64,000 nt of DNA from Rotaria macrura (Eukaryota; Rotifera; Eurotatoria; Philodinida; Philodinidae). Made by a program: the position numbers and the translations under genes. Shown piece after piece: positions 23,415-35,877 of the stretch. The DNA lies in contig OENT01000007.1 of the NCBI GenBank assembly GCA_900239685.1, positions 372,001 to 436,000 on the forward strand, read 5' to 3'. Below the pieces are notes generated by a model. That model had not been told where the DNA came from. It did no database searches and saw nothing but the letters and a program-made list of their open reading frames with translations. Within the stretch, counting starts at the first letter, position 1. Every line of letters starts with the position of its first letter.

Positions 23415-26138
23415 ATGCGTTTATTGAGTGTGTTAGTCATTCTATTGGCTATTATAACTCATAGCCATGGAAAACGACCGCGTGGCTCAGTGAATCAGTT
23501 CTATGTTGAACCAAGTGTTGGACAACCTTGGCCAAAACCACAAACAATTCAAACGACTCCACAACAATATGCTGTGCATCCAGCTGCTTTTCATTTCCTA
23601 GTTAATACAACAAGTCAAAAATGTGATTTACTCACCAGCGCACTGGACCGTTATTATAAATTAATCTTTTATCCATTTTCATATTTAAATCATATTCTTA
23701 ATTCTGAATCAATAAATAATGACATCAAAGATAAGCCAAAGAAAACTCTCAATGATCTTCGTGATACGCCGCTATTTAAACGACTTAATGTTCATATTCA
23801 ACAGCCATGTGAACAATATCCAACTCTTGAATCGGATGAATCGTGTAAAAGAATATTGAATTTGTTCTTTTGTTAAATTTTGTTTCGACTAACATATTCT
23901 ATTCTCTTTTTCAAGATACACTTACGATTAATGTTGATAATGGTATGCTTGAAGCTGTATCAATCTGGGGTCTTATTCGCGGTCTTGAAACATTTAGTCA
24001 AATTATCTATCCTGATGATAATCTTGGGGTACGCTCGACAGAAAAACGTCATGATTTTATTTGTGTTCTACTTAAAAACACTAATTCTAGTTAGCAATCA
24101 ATCAAACAGTAATCAATGATTTTCCTCGCTTTCAACATCGAGGTTTACTTCTTGATACATCACGTCATTTTATCTCAATAAAAACATTAAAAATGAATTT
24201 AGTAAGAAATAAAAGTTCGTCGGGTTCAGTTTCAATCAATGTTTTTTTTTGTTTTCTACGTTATCTTGCAAAATTAGGAAGCTATGGCTAACAGTAAAAT
24301 GAATGTATTTCATTTTCATATTGTTGATGATCAATCGTTTCCGTACGAATCCCGTACTTTTCCTGACTTGAGCGGCGCAGGTGCATACAATCAAGAACAT
24401 GTTTATTCACAAGATGATATGTCGGGTCTAATAGAATTTGCACGACAACGTGGCATTCGTGTTGTCGTTGAATTTGATTCGCCAGGTTCGAGAAAAATAA
24501 TTCTAAAGAACAAAACGAAATTATTGATTATGTTGTTAATGAGTGTAGGTCACACACAATCATGGGGACGAGTTATCGATGTCCTAACGCATTGTTATAG
24601 TGGAGGAAAACCAAATAGTGAATTAGGGCCTATGGATCCCAGTCGAAATTCAACATTTGACTTTTTGAAACAAATATTCAGTGAAGTTGCGAATGTGTTT
24701 CCTGATCATTATGTTCATTTGGGTGGTGATGAAGTTGATTTTGATTGCTGGTAAGGATTTTATTGCGTTATAAAATTAAAAACATACAAGACAAGCTACC
24801 AACAACATTTTCATTACTAGGCGCAGTAATCCAGACGTTCAAGATTTTATGCGTCAAATGAAATTCGGAAATGATTATTCATTACTTGAACAATATTACA
24901 TGCAAAAGTACATGTTCTAAACTAGGAAAACAAAACACCTCGACTAGAAAATATGATTTTTCATTCATATATAGTCTTGTAAATATTGTTGGTTCGACAG
25001 GAAAAGGTTATGCTGTATGGCAAGAAATTATTGATAACAATGTTACGGTCAAAGCTGATACAGTTGTTGAAGTTTGGAAGGCAATATAGAAAATGACACA
25101 TTGATCAGAGCGCAATGTCATTACTTCAACATTTTTTTCTTCTCTCTTAGGATCCATATCCAGATGAATTAGCACGTGTTACTGAATTAGGCTATCGTAC
25201 ACTTTTATCAACATGCTGGTAGGGGAATTCGATAATTAGAATTTTCTCCGGTGTGAAAAGACTGCTATTTTAGGTATTTAAATTACATTTCGTATGGTAA
25301 AGATTGGGTTAATTACTATAAATGTGATCCACATAATTTTCCTGGTAAGATAATATTGTTATATATTTAGATGTATTATTATGTATATATGTATGTATAC
25401 TGTTTAGGTACTGACGCACAAAAGAAATTAGTTGTCGGCGGTGAAGCTTGCATGTGGGGAGGTAGGTAACGATGACTAGGATTAGTGCGTTTTTGTTTGA
25501 GTTCCATTTTTAGATTCTGGTTTGAGTCATGAAAAAGTTGTTTATAGTCTAAAAAAACTTTGAAGTCTACTTTCTTGATTCGTAATAAGCATACTAAAGA
25601 AAACAAGATGTACTTATCGATCAAGACGATGAAGCTTGAGAAATTCTACATGGTCTGCATGACGTCAGATATATGGTTCATCTTAGAAATTCATTAGTTT
25701 ATTGAGTCTATTAATACTTGATCTATTCTGCACGTTTATGTGCTTGAACATCGTTTTGTTCCTGAGACCTGAAAATAATTTCACTATGAAAATTGTAAAA
25801 TCTAGTTATTAATGCAACCAGTCGTTTTGGTTGTTTATATCCGGATTATCTTGTCGAAATCTAGTTATTCTAAAACAAAATCAATAGAGAAAATAAATTA
25901 ACTTATAAGCCTATGTATATTGTATTGTTAAGAATACATTGATGCAACCAATGTTATTTCAACGACATGGCCTAGAGCTGCAACAGTTGCCGAACGCTTA
26001 TGGTCAGCAGCTGACGTAACTGACCCGAATGCAGCAACACCTCGCCTTGAAGAACATCGCTGTCGATATATAAGACGTGGTATTCCAGCTGCACCTGTCA
26101 ATGGTCCAAGTTATTGTGATTACGAATATAACCGTTAA
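23415..26138 (+). CDS. HEX: Beta-hexosaminidase (lysosomal, HEXA/HEXB type, GH20)
   Basis: Eleven exons (23415-23844, 23916-24028, 24091-24201, 24278-24485, 24549-24750, 24821-24907, 24975-25080, 25151-25218, 25274-25344, 25408-25461, 25933-26138) give 551 residues; human HEXA has 529. Order: signal peptide ([18 protein letters not shown]), GH20 N-terminal domain with SYTLTINVD and RGLETFSQ, then the TIM barrel with [33 protein letters not shown] and [31 protein letters not shown] carries the catalytic Asp348-Glu349 pair. [14 protein letters not shown] (Trp418), [12 protein letters not shown] and [13 protein letters not shown] follow. It removes terminal beta-N-acetylhexosamine from glycolipids and glycans in the lysosome. 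The intron at 24486-24548 is 63 nt without a stop in frame. The intron after exon 7 appears to use a GC donor (25081). Confidence 0.96.
25081..25150 (+). other. Probable GC-AG intron in hexosaminidase
   Basis: Exon 7 ends GTTTGGAAG and is followed by GCAATA, not GT; the acceptor TTAG at 25150 is normal. The only nearby GT, nine bases upstream, is also in frame but would delete Val-Trp-Lys, including the Trp conserved in the active site of HEXA/HEXB. A GC donor is therefore the better reading. Confidence 0.6.
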
Positions 26139-29100
26139 TCGAAATAGATTTAGTTCCAACTAATCATTAGAAAAACGCAAACCAAAAGCTAAAAGCTAGT
26201 TTTCGATTCCAAAAAAACAGTTATTCTTAATTGTGAAATATTCAATAATACGGAAAAACCAAATATTATTGTGATTCTTGCTTTTGTGTTTTTACAAATA
26301 AATTAAATTTCCCACTGTAGTTACTTATTGAAATCATGATGATGAATAATCAATGAACTTTTAAAAATAGGATAGACATGACGATGAGCTGTATTTATGA
26401 AGTTATTTATTCTCAAATAATTGCCATGAATATATACATATACATATATATATATATATATTATCTTTTGATGAACTAAATTATGTTAACACTCGTTCGG
26501 TTGATGTTTTAAAAACTAATAATAATGAAATATAATTAAGTTGCAGAAGTTACACTGAGAAGAAATGAGACTATATGAGAACCGGAATAGAATCAATTGA
26601 CTTTGACATAATGCAATAGGAAAAAATGGTCAAAAGAAATTTTTTCTTTTCCCTGTTGAAATTTCTAAATACAATGAAAATGTCATGATCATCTATAAAG
26701 CCGACTCGAATAGACTCGCGCTCAAGTAAGTGTACTTGTTTTCAATTAGACTAATGCATTAGATCAGTCGATGGTGATAAAACATGATCTATATAAAGTA
26801 CTCCGTCTCTAATTCTAAATGTGTGTATTCGTGTCTTACATATATATATATATATATATATATTTTATGATAGAAGATAAGCAGGATAAAATGTTGTTGT
26901 ATTCTTCCGAACAATTAGTCGTCTCGGCAAGAAATATTCCGTTTAAGATGTTGAAAACATGCTTCTCTTTGTATTTTTTTTCCACGATTTCATCATCTGC
27001 ATATTAACAAGAGCTTTCAAAACTATGTGTCAAAGGAAAAACAACACTCGTGTTCTAATCATAAATTAAATTATTCATCCAAACCTTTTCTTCTTTTTTC
27101 CAAAGCCGAATTTCTTTTGTTTTTCTGCTAGTTTTCAAACTATATGAATGGAACATTATGCATCATATTAATAACTCCTTAGAGATTATGTTAGAGTCGA
27201 AGAATACTTCGAGCAAAATACAATGTTATCTGAGAACGTTGACAGTTTCATGGTGTGCGTTTGTCAGCAAGTGGAAAAGTACTGAAAACAGCGAAGATAT
27301 TGAACATGACTCCGAGACGTTATTTTGTAGACCTTCGATAGTAATCATCATAATAAACATGCAACAAAGCGCCAGAAAAAAGGCACGATAAAAAAAAAGA
27401 CACATAAAAATACAGTCTCTCGTGTTATTCATTCTTTTATTTTTATATTAATAGATTGCTTTTGTTGCTAGTGCTACTTCAAATTGAATGCCTGTGGTAG
27501 GAAAGAAAGAGATTGAAACAGAGACATTGACAGATACATAGACGAACATAAACATGAACAATGAGAAGTACATCAGCCAAATGATCATCATTGTTAGCCT
27601 GTGAAAACCTTGATGATAATCATAATACTCTATATATGTGCTGTCAAAAATTTATATCAAACGACAAACATATTTCTTATTCATCATCAAATGCAATCAA
27701 CATCATCGCATGTATTCAATTTTTCTGTAATTGCCGCACACTTACAATGAAATGAGGAAATAAGAAAATAGAGAACTATGTAGAAAACGAGAGAAACAAG
27801 GTTCTATTCTTTCATTATATTGTTGTATGCTGTTGTTTCTTTGTCTATTGGGGACAAAACGAGAGAGAAAGTGTGCATGCGTAAGAGAAAAATAGTCGAG
27901 CTCGTTAGATATGCTAGAGAACTTTTATCCTGCAGATTGTTTTCATGAATGCTACTGCTACTACAATTATTGCATGCGTTACTGTTGATGATGTTTTTCC
28001 TATCGTTTGGGTTACTGATGCAAACGAGAACAAACGGTAGTGGTTTTCCCCCCGCAGGCCAATAGACACACTTCAGCACATGGCGGCAGGAAGATAACAG
28101 TAGTTCATTCACAACTTGAGTTTGAACATACGTATGCTTACAGTCCTTTTAGAATCCTTCACCACGAAATTATAATGAGACCTTCCTAGAAAAAATAGGT
28201 CCATGACTTCTTCTCCTTTATACACCTACTTTATATACGCTTTATATGGCAGAGTTAAAAATGAGATGTTTTCTTGCTTGTCTTCCTTCTTGTTTTTCAT
28301 TTTCTGTTCGATAATCTTTCCTTTTTTTTTCTCTCTGACATTTTTCTTACAGATGAGGATATGCGCTTAAATGCGTTTTCTAACGAATATTCTTGTTTTT
28401 CTTTCTATTGAGCGTTGAACATTGTGCAGTATGTAAAATACCGTCGTTCACTTCCCGTCATGTTCGACCGGTAGAAAATGTACGTATATATATTTGCGTG
28501 TTTCCGTCATCCGCTATCACTGTCCTGGTTGGAAGAAGGCTTTGTTGCTTGTGTGATTACGTCTCTAATTTAAGACATGCAATGTGGGAATTGTATCTTC
28601 GTCTATCAGCAGTAGTAATACTAGTAGTCAACATTGCTAAATCTCAAGTGATCTTATTGCATTATTGCAATGATGAACAAAAAAAATAGAATGAAAGATA
28701 GCAATTGTAAATTTATTGTGAGAATCGTGTATCGACACTTACAAATAGTTGACTTTTGTTACTAATCAATCTATGATGTTGATCCTGGCTATAATTTTCC
28801 CTATTTCCTTTTGTCATTGTTTTTTTTTCGTAAATCATGAAGATTGGCAAGTTTAACTGATTAGTAAGATATAGGGTAGGATCAATCGATGAATAATTTC
28901 TTTTTTTGTCTCATAATAAATGCAGTAATCACGCATAGATGCAGAAAAATGGTCGTAATTCTCTATCTAGCTGAGATGCATGATTCTGTGAGACATGCAA
29001 ATTCGATACGCCGGCGGATAGTAAGAAATAATGAGCAAATATGTGCGTGTAGTCTAAGAAAAAATTGTCTTCTTGTATATTTAAAATAAATATCGACTAG

Positions 29101-29586
29101 ATGTATGTATGTATCTATATAAATATAAATATGTATCTATATACATATCTTTTCGATCAAGAATATCCTATGTCATTGTCGTTTGAGCAAGCACAGCGGC
29201 TAGGTAGTTGTTTACTTGTGAAGAAAGTTTCAGTTCTGTAAATGAAAAGAGCAAGTATCTTCATAAGTCGAATATTAATGCGTTTATTGTCAATAAGGTC
29301 TCAATCTCATTTTTCTTTCCTCTCTATTCAATGCGACAAACAGTCGGATTTTCTTTATTATATATTATATTTTTTCCTTTTTTCACACATACCAGTCATT
29401 TGTCACTTATATCAACGTTTCTTTAAAATAGATTGTAGCGCTCCAGAATTCTTTTTTTTTTCTACTAACCATGTTGTTAGTCTTTACTATTTTCTGTCAT
29501 TCTTATTTAAGATACCTGCGATGCTAATACTTATACATGGAAATCTTTCTTATATTCATTGTCAACGGATTAAGAAGAGCTTCTAA
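26139..29586. other. Intergenic region hexosaminidase - rabphilin (3.4 kb)
   Basis: Holds TA-dinucleotide microsatellites at about 26431-26461 and 26839-26863, and TC/TA-rich tracts elsewhere. Short ORFs here lack ATG starts or similarity. Untranslated first exons of the rabphilin gene may lie here but cannot be placed. Confidence 0.45.
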
Positions 29587-32500
29587 ATGAAAGACGTCGG
29601 CAACGGTTCGTTTGTATGTCCGAATGATCGTCAATTGCAACTTCGAGCGAAGTAAAAACTAAAACTTCCTGTAAATAACGTTTATTTATTTATTCTTTTT
29701 TATTTAAATAAGACTTAATTCCGGATGGTCGTTCCATACAGGTCGAACCCCAACACGCAGCTCAAGTGCAGCGCCAACAAACCGTTTTGGTAGTGCTGCT
29801 GCTGCTGCAGCAAGTGCTGCAACGAACGGTAATCAATCATTGCATGATGAAGAATTAGAAAGAATTAAAAAAGTTCTTGAACGAGCTCAACGTATTGAAC
29901 TTATTGAACAAGAACGTGTCGGGTATGATCACATGAAAGATTTTAACTGTATTCATATTTGAAATTTTTCCAGTAAACTAATCGATCGCCTTGATAACAT
30001 GAAAAAGCATGCAACCGGGAATGGTTCATCACAATGTGTTTTGTGTGCTGATGGATTTGGTATGTTAGGTGCATCATCCGTTTGCTGTGTTGACTGTCAT
30101 AAGGTAAATATGATGTTTTGATTTGTCGTTCTTTTTTTTAAAATTTTTATTTGACCAACTTTCATTTCTTTTTAGTCCGTGTGCAATAAATGTTCTATAG
30201 AAACTGTTTATAATCAACAAGTCATATCGTTGTGTAAAATTTGCAGTGAAAATCGTGAAGTAATATCATATTTTTGCTCATGTATTTATGTTAAAAAATT
30301 TTCTAAAATGTCCTCCATTGGTCTTTTTCAGTTATGGAAAAAATCAGGTGCTTGGTTTTTTCGTGCCTTGCCATCGCGCTTATCTTCACATTTAAGTGTA
30401 AAGCCGTCCTCATCAGCTTTATCATCAGTCACTACAAAAAGTGATAGTTTATCTATTGATGATGATTCCAGTTCTGATGATCGACACAGTAGTAGTAGTC
30501 GATTAAATCGAAGACCTTCGCCAAGTATAGGTTAGCATATTTTTATTGTTTTCTTTTTCTCGAGGAAACAAAAGAACAGCAGTGTCTTTCATGATTTAAA
30601 ATATTATAGCAGTACCTAATAATCATTACTCCAATAGAACTTCGTATCAACCAAATTATGATAATACACAGACAACAGTTGAACCAGATCGTGATGAAAG
30701 TGTTGATTCATTCAAAACCGATGAACGTAGTTTAAAAGGTAATAACTATTTGTCATGACATTGAACTATATATTAGTAAATTTATTTTTTAGATTATTCT
30801 ATTGATGAATATATTCCAAAATCTCAAGTACGTCCATCATCACAACCAACAGCATCATCAACGTCGTCATCACCTATTCCATCAATAGTACCCAATACAA
30901 CATCATCTCCCATAAGTATGCGTCCATTATCATCGGCAGTTTTAAATGCATCCATGTCTGTGGATGATTGTGGTTCGTTGAATTTTATTTTGTGTTAATT
31001 TGGTTTTTCGTCCTCTGATGAATGGTATATATTTTTCTTTTTCAAGGATTAGGTATACTAGATTTTGACATTATTTGGAGAGAAGCATTCAATATTTTAA
31101 CAATAACATTAATACGAGCTCGAAATCTACGTTCAGCCGATTCCAATGGACTTTCTGATCCATATGTTAAATTACATCTTGTACCCGGTGTAGCTAAAGT
31201 ATGTATCATTTGAATTAGAATCATGAGAAAAACTATTCATATTATCCTTTATTTTAGGCAACTAAACTACGTAGCCATACAATACGTCGAACATTGAATC
31301 CTGATTTTGATGAAACTCTTGTTTATCATGGAATATCTTCCGATGACATAAAAAACAAATGGCTCAAGTAAGATTAACACACATGATAATGGTATTTCTA
31401 TTTTCTAAAATATCTATCGTATTATTCTAGATTTTCTGTTCTTGATGAAGATTCTGTCGGTGCAGATTTTCTTGGTGAATATCGTTTAAAACTATCGAAA
31501 ATTAGACCTGATATTAAAGAACTTTATTCTGTTTATTTACAAAATAAAACTGAAGTAAGTAACAGACAGATGAATAAAAAGCATGTCATTATTTTAAAAC
31601 AATCCTTTTGAATACTAGAATATTTATTTCTATCTCTATTTTTATTTTCTTTCTTAGGATATTGAGGTACTTAAATGAATGCTGTTTTCTTTTCTGCTGT
31701 GATGTAATATCTATTGGTTTAGTTTTTAATATGCTTATTTGTCTTTTGTAGAAATGATAGATTTATTATTTTACTTGCGTCTAATAATCTTTATTCTTTC
31801 TAGACATCTACAGATGAAGATAAAAATGAACGTGGGAAAATTCTCATAAGTCTCTTATATTCAAAATTAACATGTAATTTTCACGTGAAAATTATACGTG
31901 GGAGTCAATTATTACCAATGGATTTCGGTCATACATCCGATCCATACTGTCGAGTATTACTTTATCCTACGACTGATTTGAATTCGAAATGCAGTTTTAA
32001 AACAACAGTTAAAAAACATACGTTACAACCAGAATTCAATGAAGAATTCATTTTTCCACGTATACAATTACAAGAACTGATTAGTAAAACATTGCAAATA
32101 ACTGTTTATGATAAAGACATGGGGAAGAAAGACGATTATATTGGTAAATAGATTATTATATTATTTTACTTGCCAAATAAAAACATTTTGAAGTATCAAC
32201 ACTAGTTCATACATTCATAAAAGTAATCAACTTTGATGCACATATTCAGTACAAAAGAATTAATAAGTGTAGTCTTTTCTATTCCTGACAAAAAAGTAAA
32301 ACTGGTTGATTACATCTAAAAAGGAAACTGATTAGAAAAGCGCCACTATTGTTTTCTTGTACGAACGATTAACAATTGTTATTAGTAACAAAAACAAAAA
32401 AAATACTGAAGATAAAAGATAAAACTTTTTCGTGTTTTCGATCGATGTTGACCTCAACAACAATGAGATTTCTGATTGCTAAATCTATTTCCGTTTTTAG

Positions 32501-32749
32501 GGTCAATGAATGACATTGATTATTTCCTTCCTAAATAAGTTTTTTTTGTTTTGCTATAAGAAATATCATGTTATCTATTTATTTTTCTTTTTGCTGAACT
32601 ATATATTCTGTTCGATTTTAGGTGGATTCGAGCTAGGTCAATCATCTTCCGGTGAGGAATTAAAACATTGGTTATTAATGGTCAAATCACCAGAACAATG
32701 GATTGACATGTGGCACAAACTTAAATCAGAGCAGTTTAGTTCATCATAA
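29587..32749 (+). CDS. RPH3A: Rabphilin-3A-like Rab effector with tandem C2 domains
   Basis: Twelve exons (29587-29651, 29713-29922, 29974-30103, 30176-30259, 30332-30530, 30610-30738, 30793-30972, 31047-31198, 31258-31367, 31431-31554, 31804-32143, 32622-32749) give 616 residues. The N-terminus matches rabphilin (FVCPNDRQLQ, LNSGWSFH). A Rab-binding helix (ELERIKKVLERAQRIE) precedes a FYVE-type zinc finger with four CxxC pairs, then SGAWFF, the Rab3/27-contact motif. A Ser/Pro-rich linker leads to C2A (SADSNGLSDPYVKLHL; VLDEDSVGADFLGE) and C2B (MDFGHTSDPYC; VYDKDMGKKDDYIG), both keeping acidic Ca2+-binding loops. It would tether secretory or synaptic vesicles through Rab3/Rab27 and respond to Ca2+. 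A second in-phase donor after 30915 (GTATGC) would shorten the linker by 19 residues. Confidence 0.95.
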
Positions 32750-33575
32750 TGTGAGCCTGAGTCTCAGATATCTCAATAGCAATAATTTTCAATCACTAAA
32801 TTTTTTCTTTCGTCTTCGTTTGTTTGTTTTTCCTTCACGCGTACATTTTACATATTTTTGTGAACGTTCCGTGTTGATACGCAAAACAAAAATTAAAAAC
32901 ACAGAATGAATATCCAAAAGCAATAACGTTTTTCTTTCGAATGTTTATTTTGATAATTGAATGTTCATTTTTCTTACTCACTCTCTATCTCTCGTTTTTG
33001 TTTGTCAGCTACCGGTCAATTTCATTGTGCCTTGAGTGGTGTATGTCAATGTGCGTGTGAACAGGGATTTTCTCTTAATTGACTGTCACTTTAGTCTTCC
33101 TTTCTTTTGGAATATTATTCTCATCATTGGTGAATATCGATAATGTGTCATTTTGATAAGAGCTTTCATATCACCTATGAATATCTTAGCAATACAGATG
33201 ACATATTGAAGAAATCAAAACAAAACAAAACAAAATAAAACCTTTAGTTGTTTTCTTCTTATTCTTTTTCTCTGTTGTGAACTTTTATTGTGTCTGTTAA
33301 TGCTTTCGAAAGTTCGTTATTGTCATTTATTTTCTCTCTTTTTTTCTGTTTTTGAACATGTATGTGAACTTATTTTCAAGATAAGCTTTCTAATTTTTAA
33401 CGGTAAAACAAGTCATACATCGTTCAAACATATTTCAGCGCCATCTTCGCATACAAACATGTTGAAAATTTAACACTATACGGCTGTTGCATAGTAACCT
33501 ACTTGACATAAACGACAACGAAAGTTAGTGCATAGATTTTAGTAGAAGATTTTTATATTTGAATTGAAAATAAGC
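32750..33575. other. Intergenic region rabphilin - FAM81-like
   Basis: TTTTC-rich and AT-rich, with an AACAAAAC-type short repeat near 33215-33240. No exon recognised. Confidence 0.4.
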
Positions 33576-34777
33576 ATGGATCAAGTTCAAGTATTATCAA
33601 CTATTTGTAAAAAATTAAATAGCGATGTTGAATCAATCGCTAATCAAATATCATTGCGTGAATCAGCTTTGAATAAATTAGATACTAATCAGAAAATGCA
33701 CGATGATCATATCCGTCAATTAAATGTAGATTTACAAGCAAAATTATCTCGAACAGATTTAATGGCACAAAAGCTAAAGGCTGATATTGAACAACTTTCG
33801 AATGGTCTTCGCGAAGCTTTTAATAATCAACAAGAATTTAATCGATCTAATGCTCAACGCCACCAAGAATTAAAATTAGAAGTAATACCTTCATTGCATT
33901 TGATTAATTTTATCTATTAAACAATGATTGAGTGACAAGGGCAAAGGTATAGGTAGATACGATTTATATGTAATCATAATCAAATGCATGAGTAATTTAA
34001 TATAGCATATATGATCATTTGCGCATATTTATATTCTATTTCAAAATCTGAAATATTTTCATAGATTTCAGCTCTAGGTCAACGTATTGATCGAATATTT
34101 AGTGAACAGCAAGTTATTTTACGTACATTTGAATCTGATACAGCGCGAGCATTATCAACAGCTGATACACGATCCCGTGCCTTTGTTGATGAACTTCGTA
34201 GTCAAGTATTTCAACTTAAAAGTCAAGAAGACAGTGAACACGAACGAGGAGAACAAAGAATCAATCAAAAACTTGATGAAATAAAACGATTTTTAGAAAA
34301 ATATGTAAAATACTTTACTTGAAATTCGAGAAACAATTGTATTCGTTTTGTGTTATGTATGTGCATATATATATATAGGAGCGCCTTGAAAAACGTATTG
34401 ATGATGCTGTCTATCAATTTGAACAGAAAAGCGCTTCTTTAGAAGATAATTATAAACGAACTAGATCAGATTTAAATCGAAACAATGAAGTAAAACTAGT
34501 TGCTTAAAGAAATTTACTTATTATTATTTATATGTATGTGTATATATATATATATGTTTAGTCCATTGAACAAGCTGTTTATAAACGATTTGACGATAAA
34601 TATCAACGAACAATAAATCATTTAGAAAAAATAAAAAAAGAAATGCGAACTTGTTTTGAATCGCTTGAAGGATCAGTTAAAACATTACAACGTGTCACCG
34701 ATGGACGAATTAAAGTTACAGAAGAAAAATTCGATAAAGAAGTTGAAAAACTACGAAGCTCACTTGTTCTTATTTAA
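33576..34777 (+). CDS. FAM81-like coiled-coil protein
   Basis: Four exons (33576-33881, 34065-34304, 34379-34489, 34562-34777), all phase 0, give 290 residues. Almost the entire protein predicts as alpha-helical coiled coil with many Gln/Lys/Glu heptads (KLNSDVESIANQISLRES; LGQRIDRIFSEQQVILRTF; IEQAVYKRFDDKYQR). Overall size, the AQRxQELK and ERLEKRIDDAV stretches, and the end with a helix followed by SLEGSVKTLQRVTDGRIKV resemble vertebrate FAM81A/B, whose role is little known (FAM81A is a postsynaptic-density scaffold). No membrane span or enzyme motif is present. Similarity is by pattern, so another coiled-coil family cannot be excluded. Confidence 0.7.
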
Positions 34778-35877
34778 TACGAATAAAAAATTACAAAAAC
34801 AACCTATTCTGCGTTCATTAGATGTACTTCGGCACTGCATTTTTATACTATGATTGGGTTAGATATGAATAATGTGTCAAAAAATATTGATAAGCATAAT
34901 TTGATGATATGCGTAGTTTTATTTTTTTTTTGCTTCTCTTTTCCTATCATTAGCAGGCTTCATTTTACAGTAAGCATACCTCTTTCTCTTGATTACTGAT
35001 GTGTAAATGCATCAATCATCTATCTTGTTTTTTCTATCTGTTACTTGTTTTACTGACAATCCAACACATAGATACTCATCTATATTAAACGCATTTCAAG
35101 CATTCTTTCATCATAGAACGCCCACGTATATCGGTGATTATAATCAATTGTCCGTCCTCTCCTCTTTCATGCTTCTACGCATGTTCAAGGTTATCGAATA
35201 TCGATGAAAGTTATGTATTAGTCAAAATAATCATCGACCTTGCCTATATTTTGATGCTTTAAATCAGAATGCATGCTGCGTTTTTAAAATAAACGAGAAA
35301 TAATGATAAAATGCAGTATCTCTGCCATTTTAATTACTTTTAAATATGCAGTATCGCTTGCTGACGGACTGTTAAGTTTGATGCGTTACTCACTTTTAAA
35401 TATTAACTAACTGTAGGTTCGTTTAGAAATGCAATCATTTGTAGTTTTTGCACCTTTATTGCTTAATGCACCGTGCACTGTATATAAATATGCATGAGAA
35501 ATAAAAGCACGCATATGCTGAAAACGCCGACAACATTCTAACGGATCAATGATCTGAAACAATCGGGTTGTACCTATTAATGTATGATGGTTAAATTGGC
35601 TATAGTTGTAATAGCTTATAAATATAGTGTTTTATGGATGAGTGTCGAATGATTTAGTTATTTTGTCTTGTCAAATCAAATAACAGAGATATATTTGTAA
35701 TGTAAACTATTTTATTTTAATTGTAATCATCGATCTTGACAAAGAAAAACCGGGAGAAAATATTAATCAAAACGAAGCAATGTCACATTAGCAAAAACCA
35801 ATCAGATAAAAAAAACTATCCTTAAACTAAAATTATAGAAAAGAGGGATGTCTGAAAAGATGAAATGAATCAGTCTT
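34778..35877. other. Convergent intergenic region (FAM81-like / EF-hand protein)
   Basis: The 3' flanks of two genes meet here. The motif ATGCAGTATC occurs twice about 40 bp apart (35312 and 35348). Nothing else is recognised. Confidence 0.4.

Noticed and set aside
27804..28112. 102-codon open frame on the minus strand
   Set aside because: Begins with GTG rather than ATG, has low-complexity Asn/Ser content, no splice context and no similarity.
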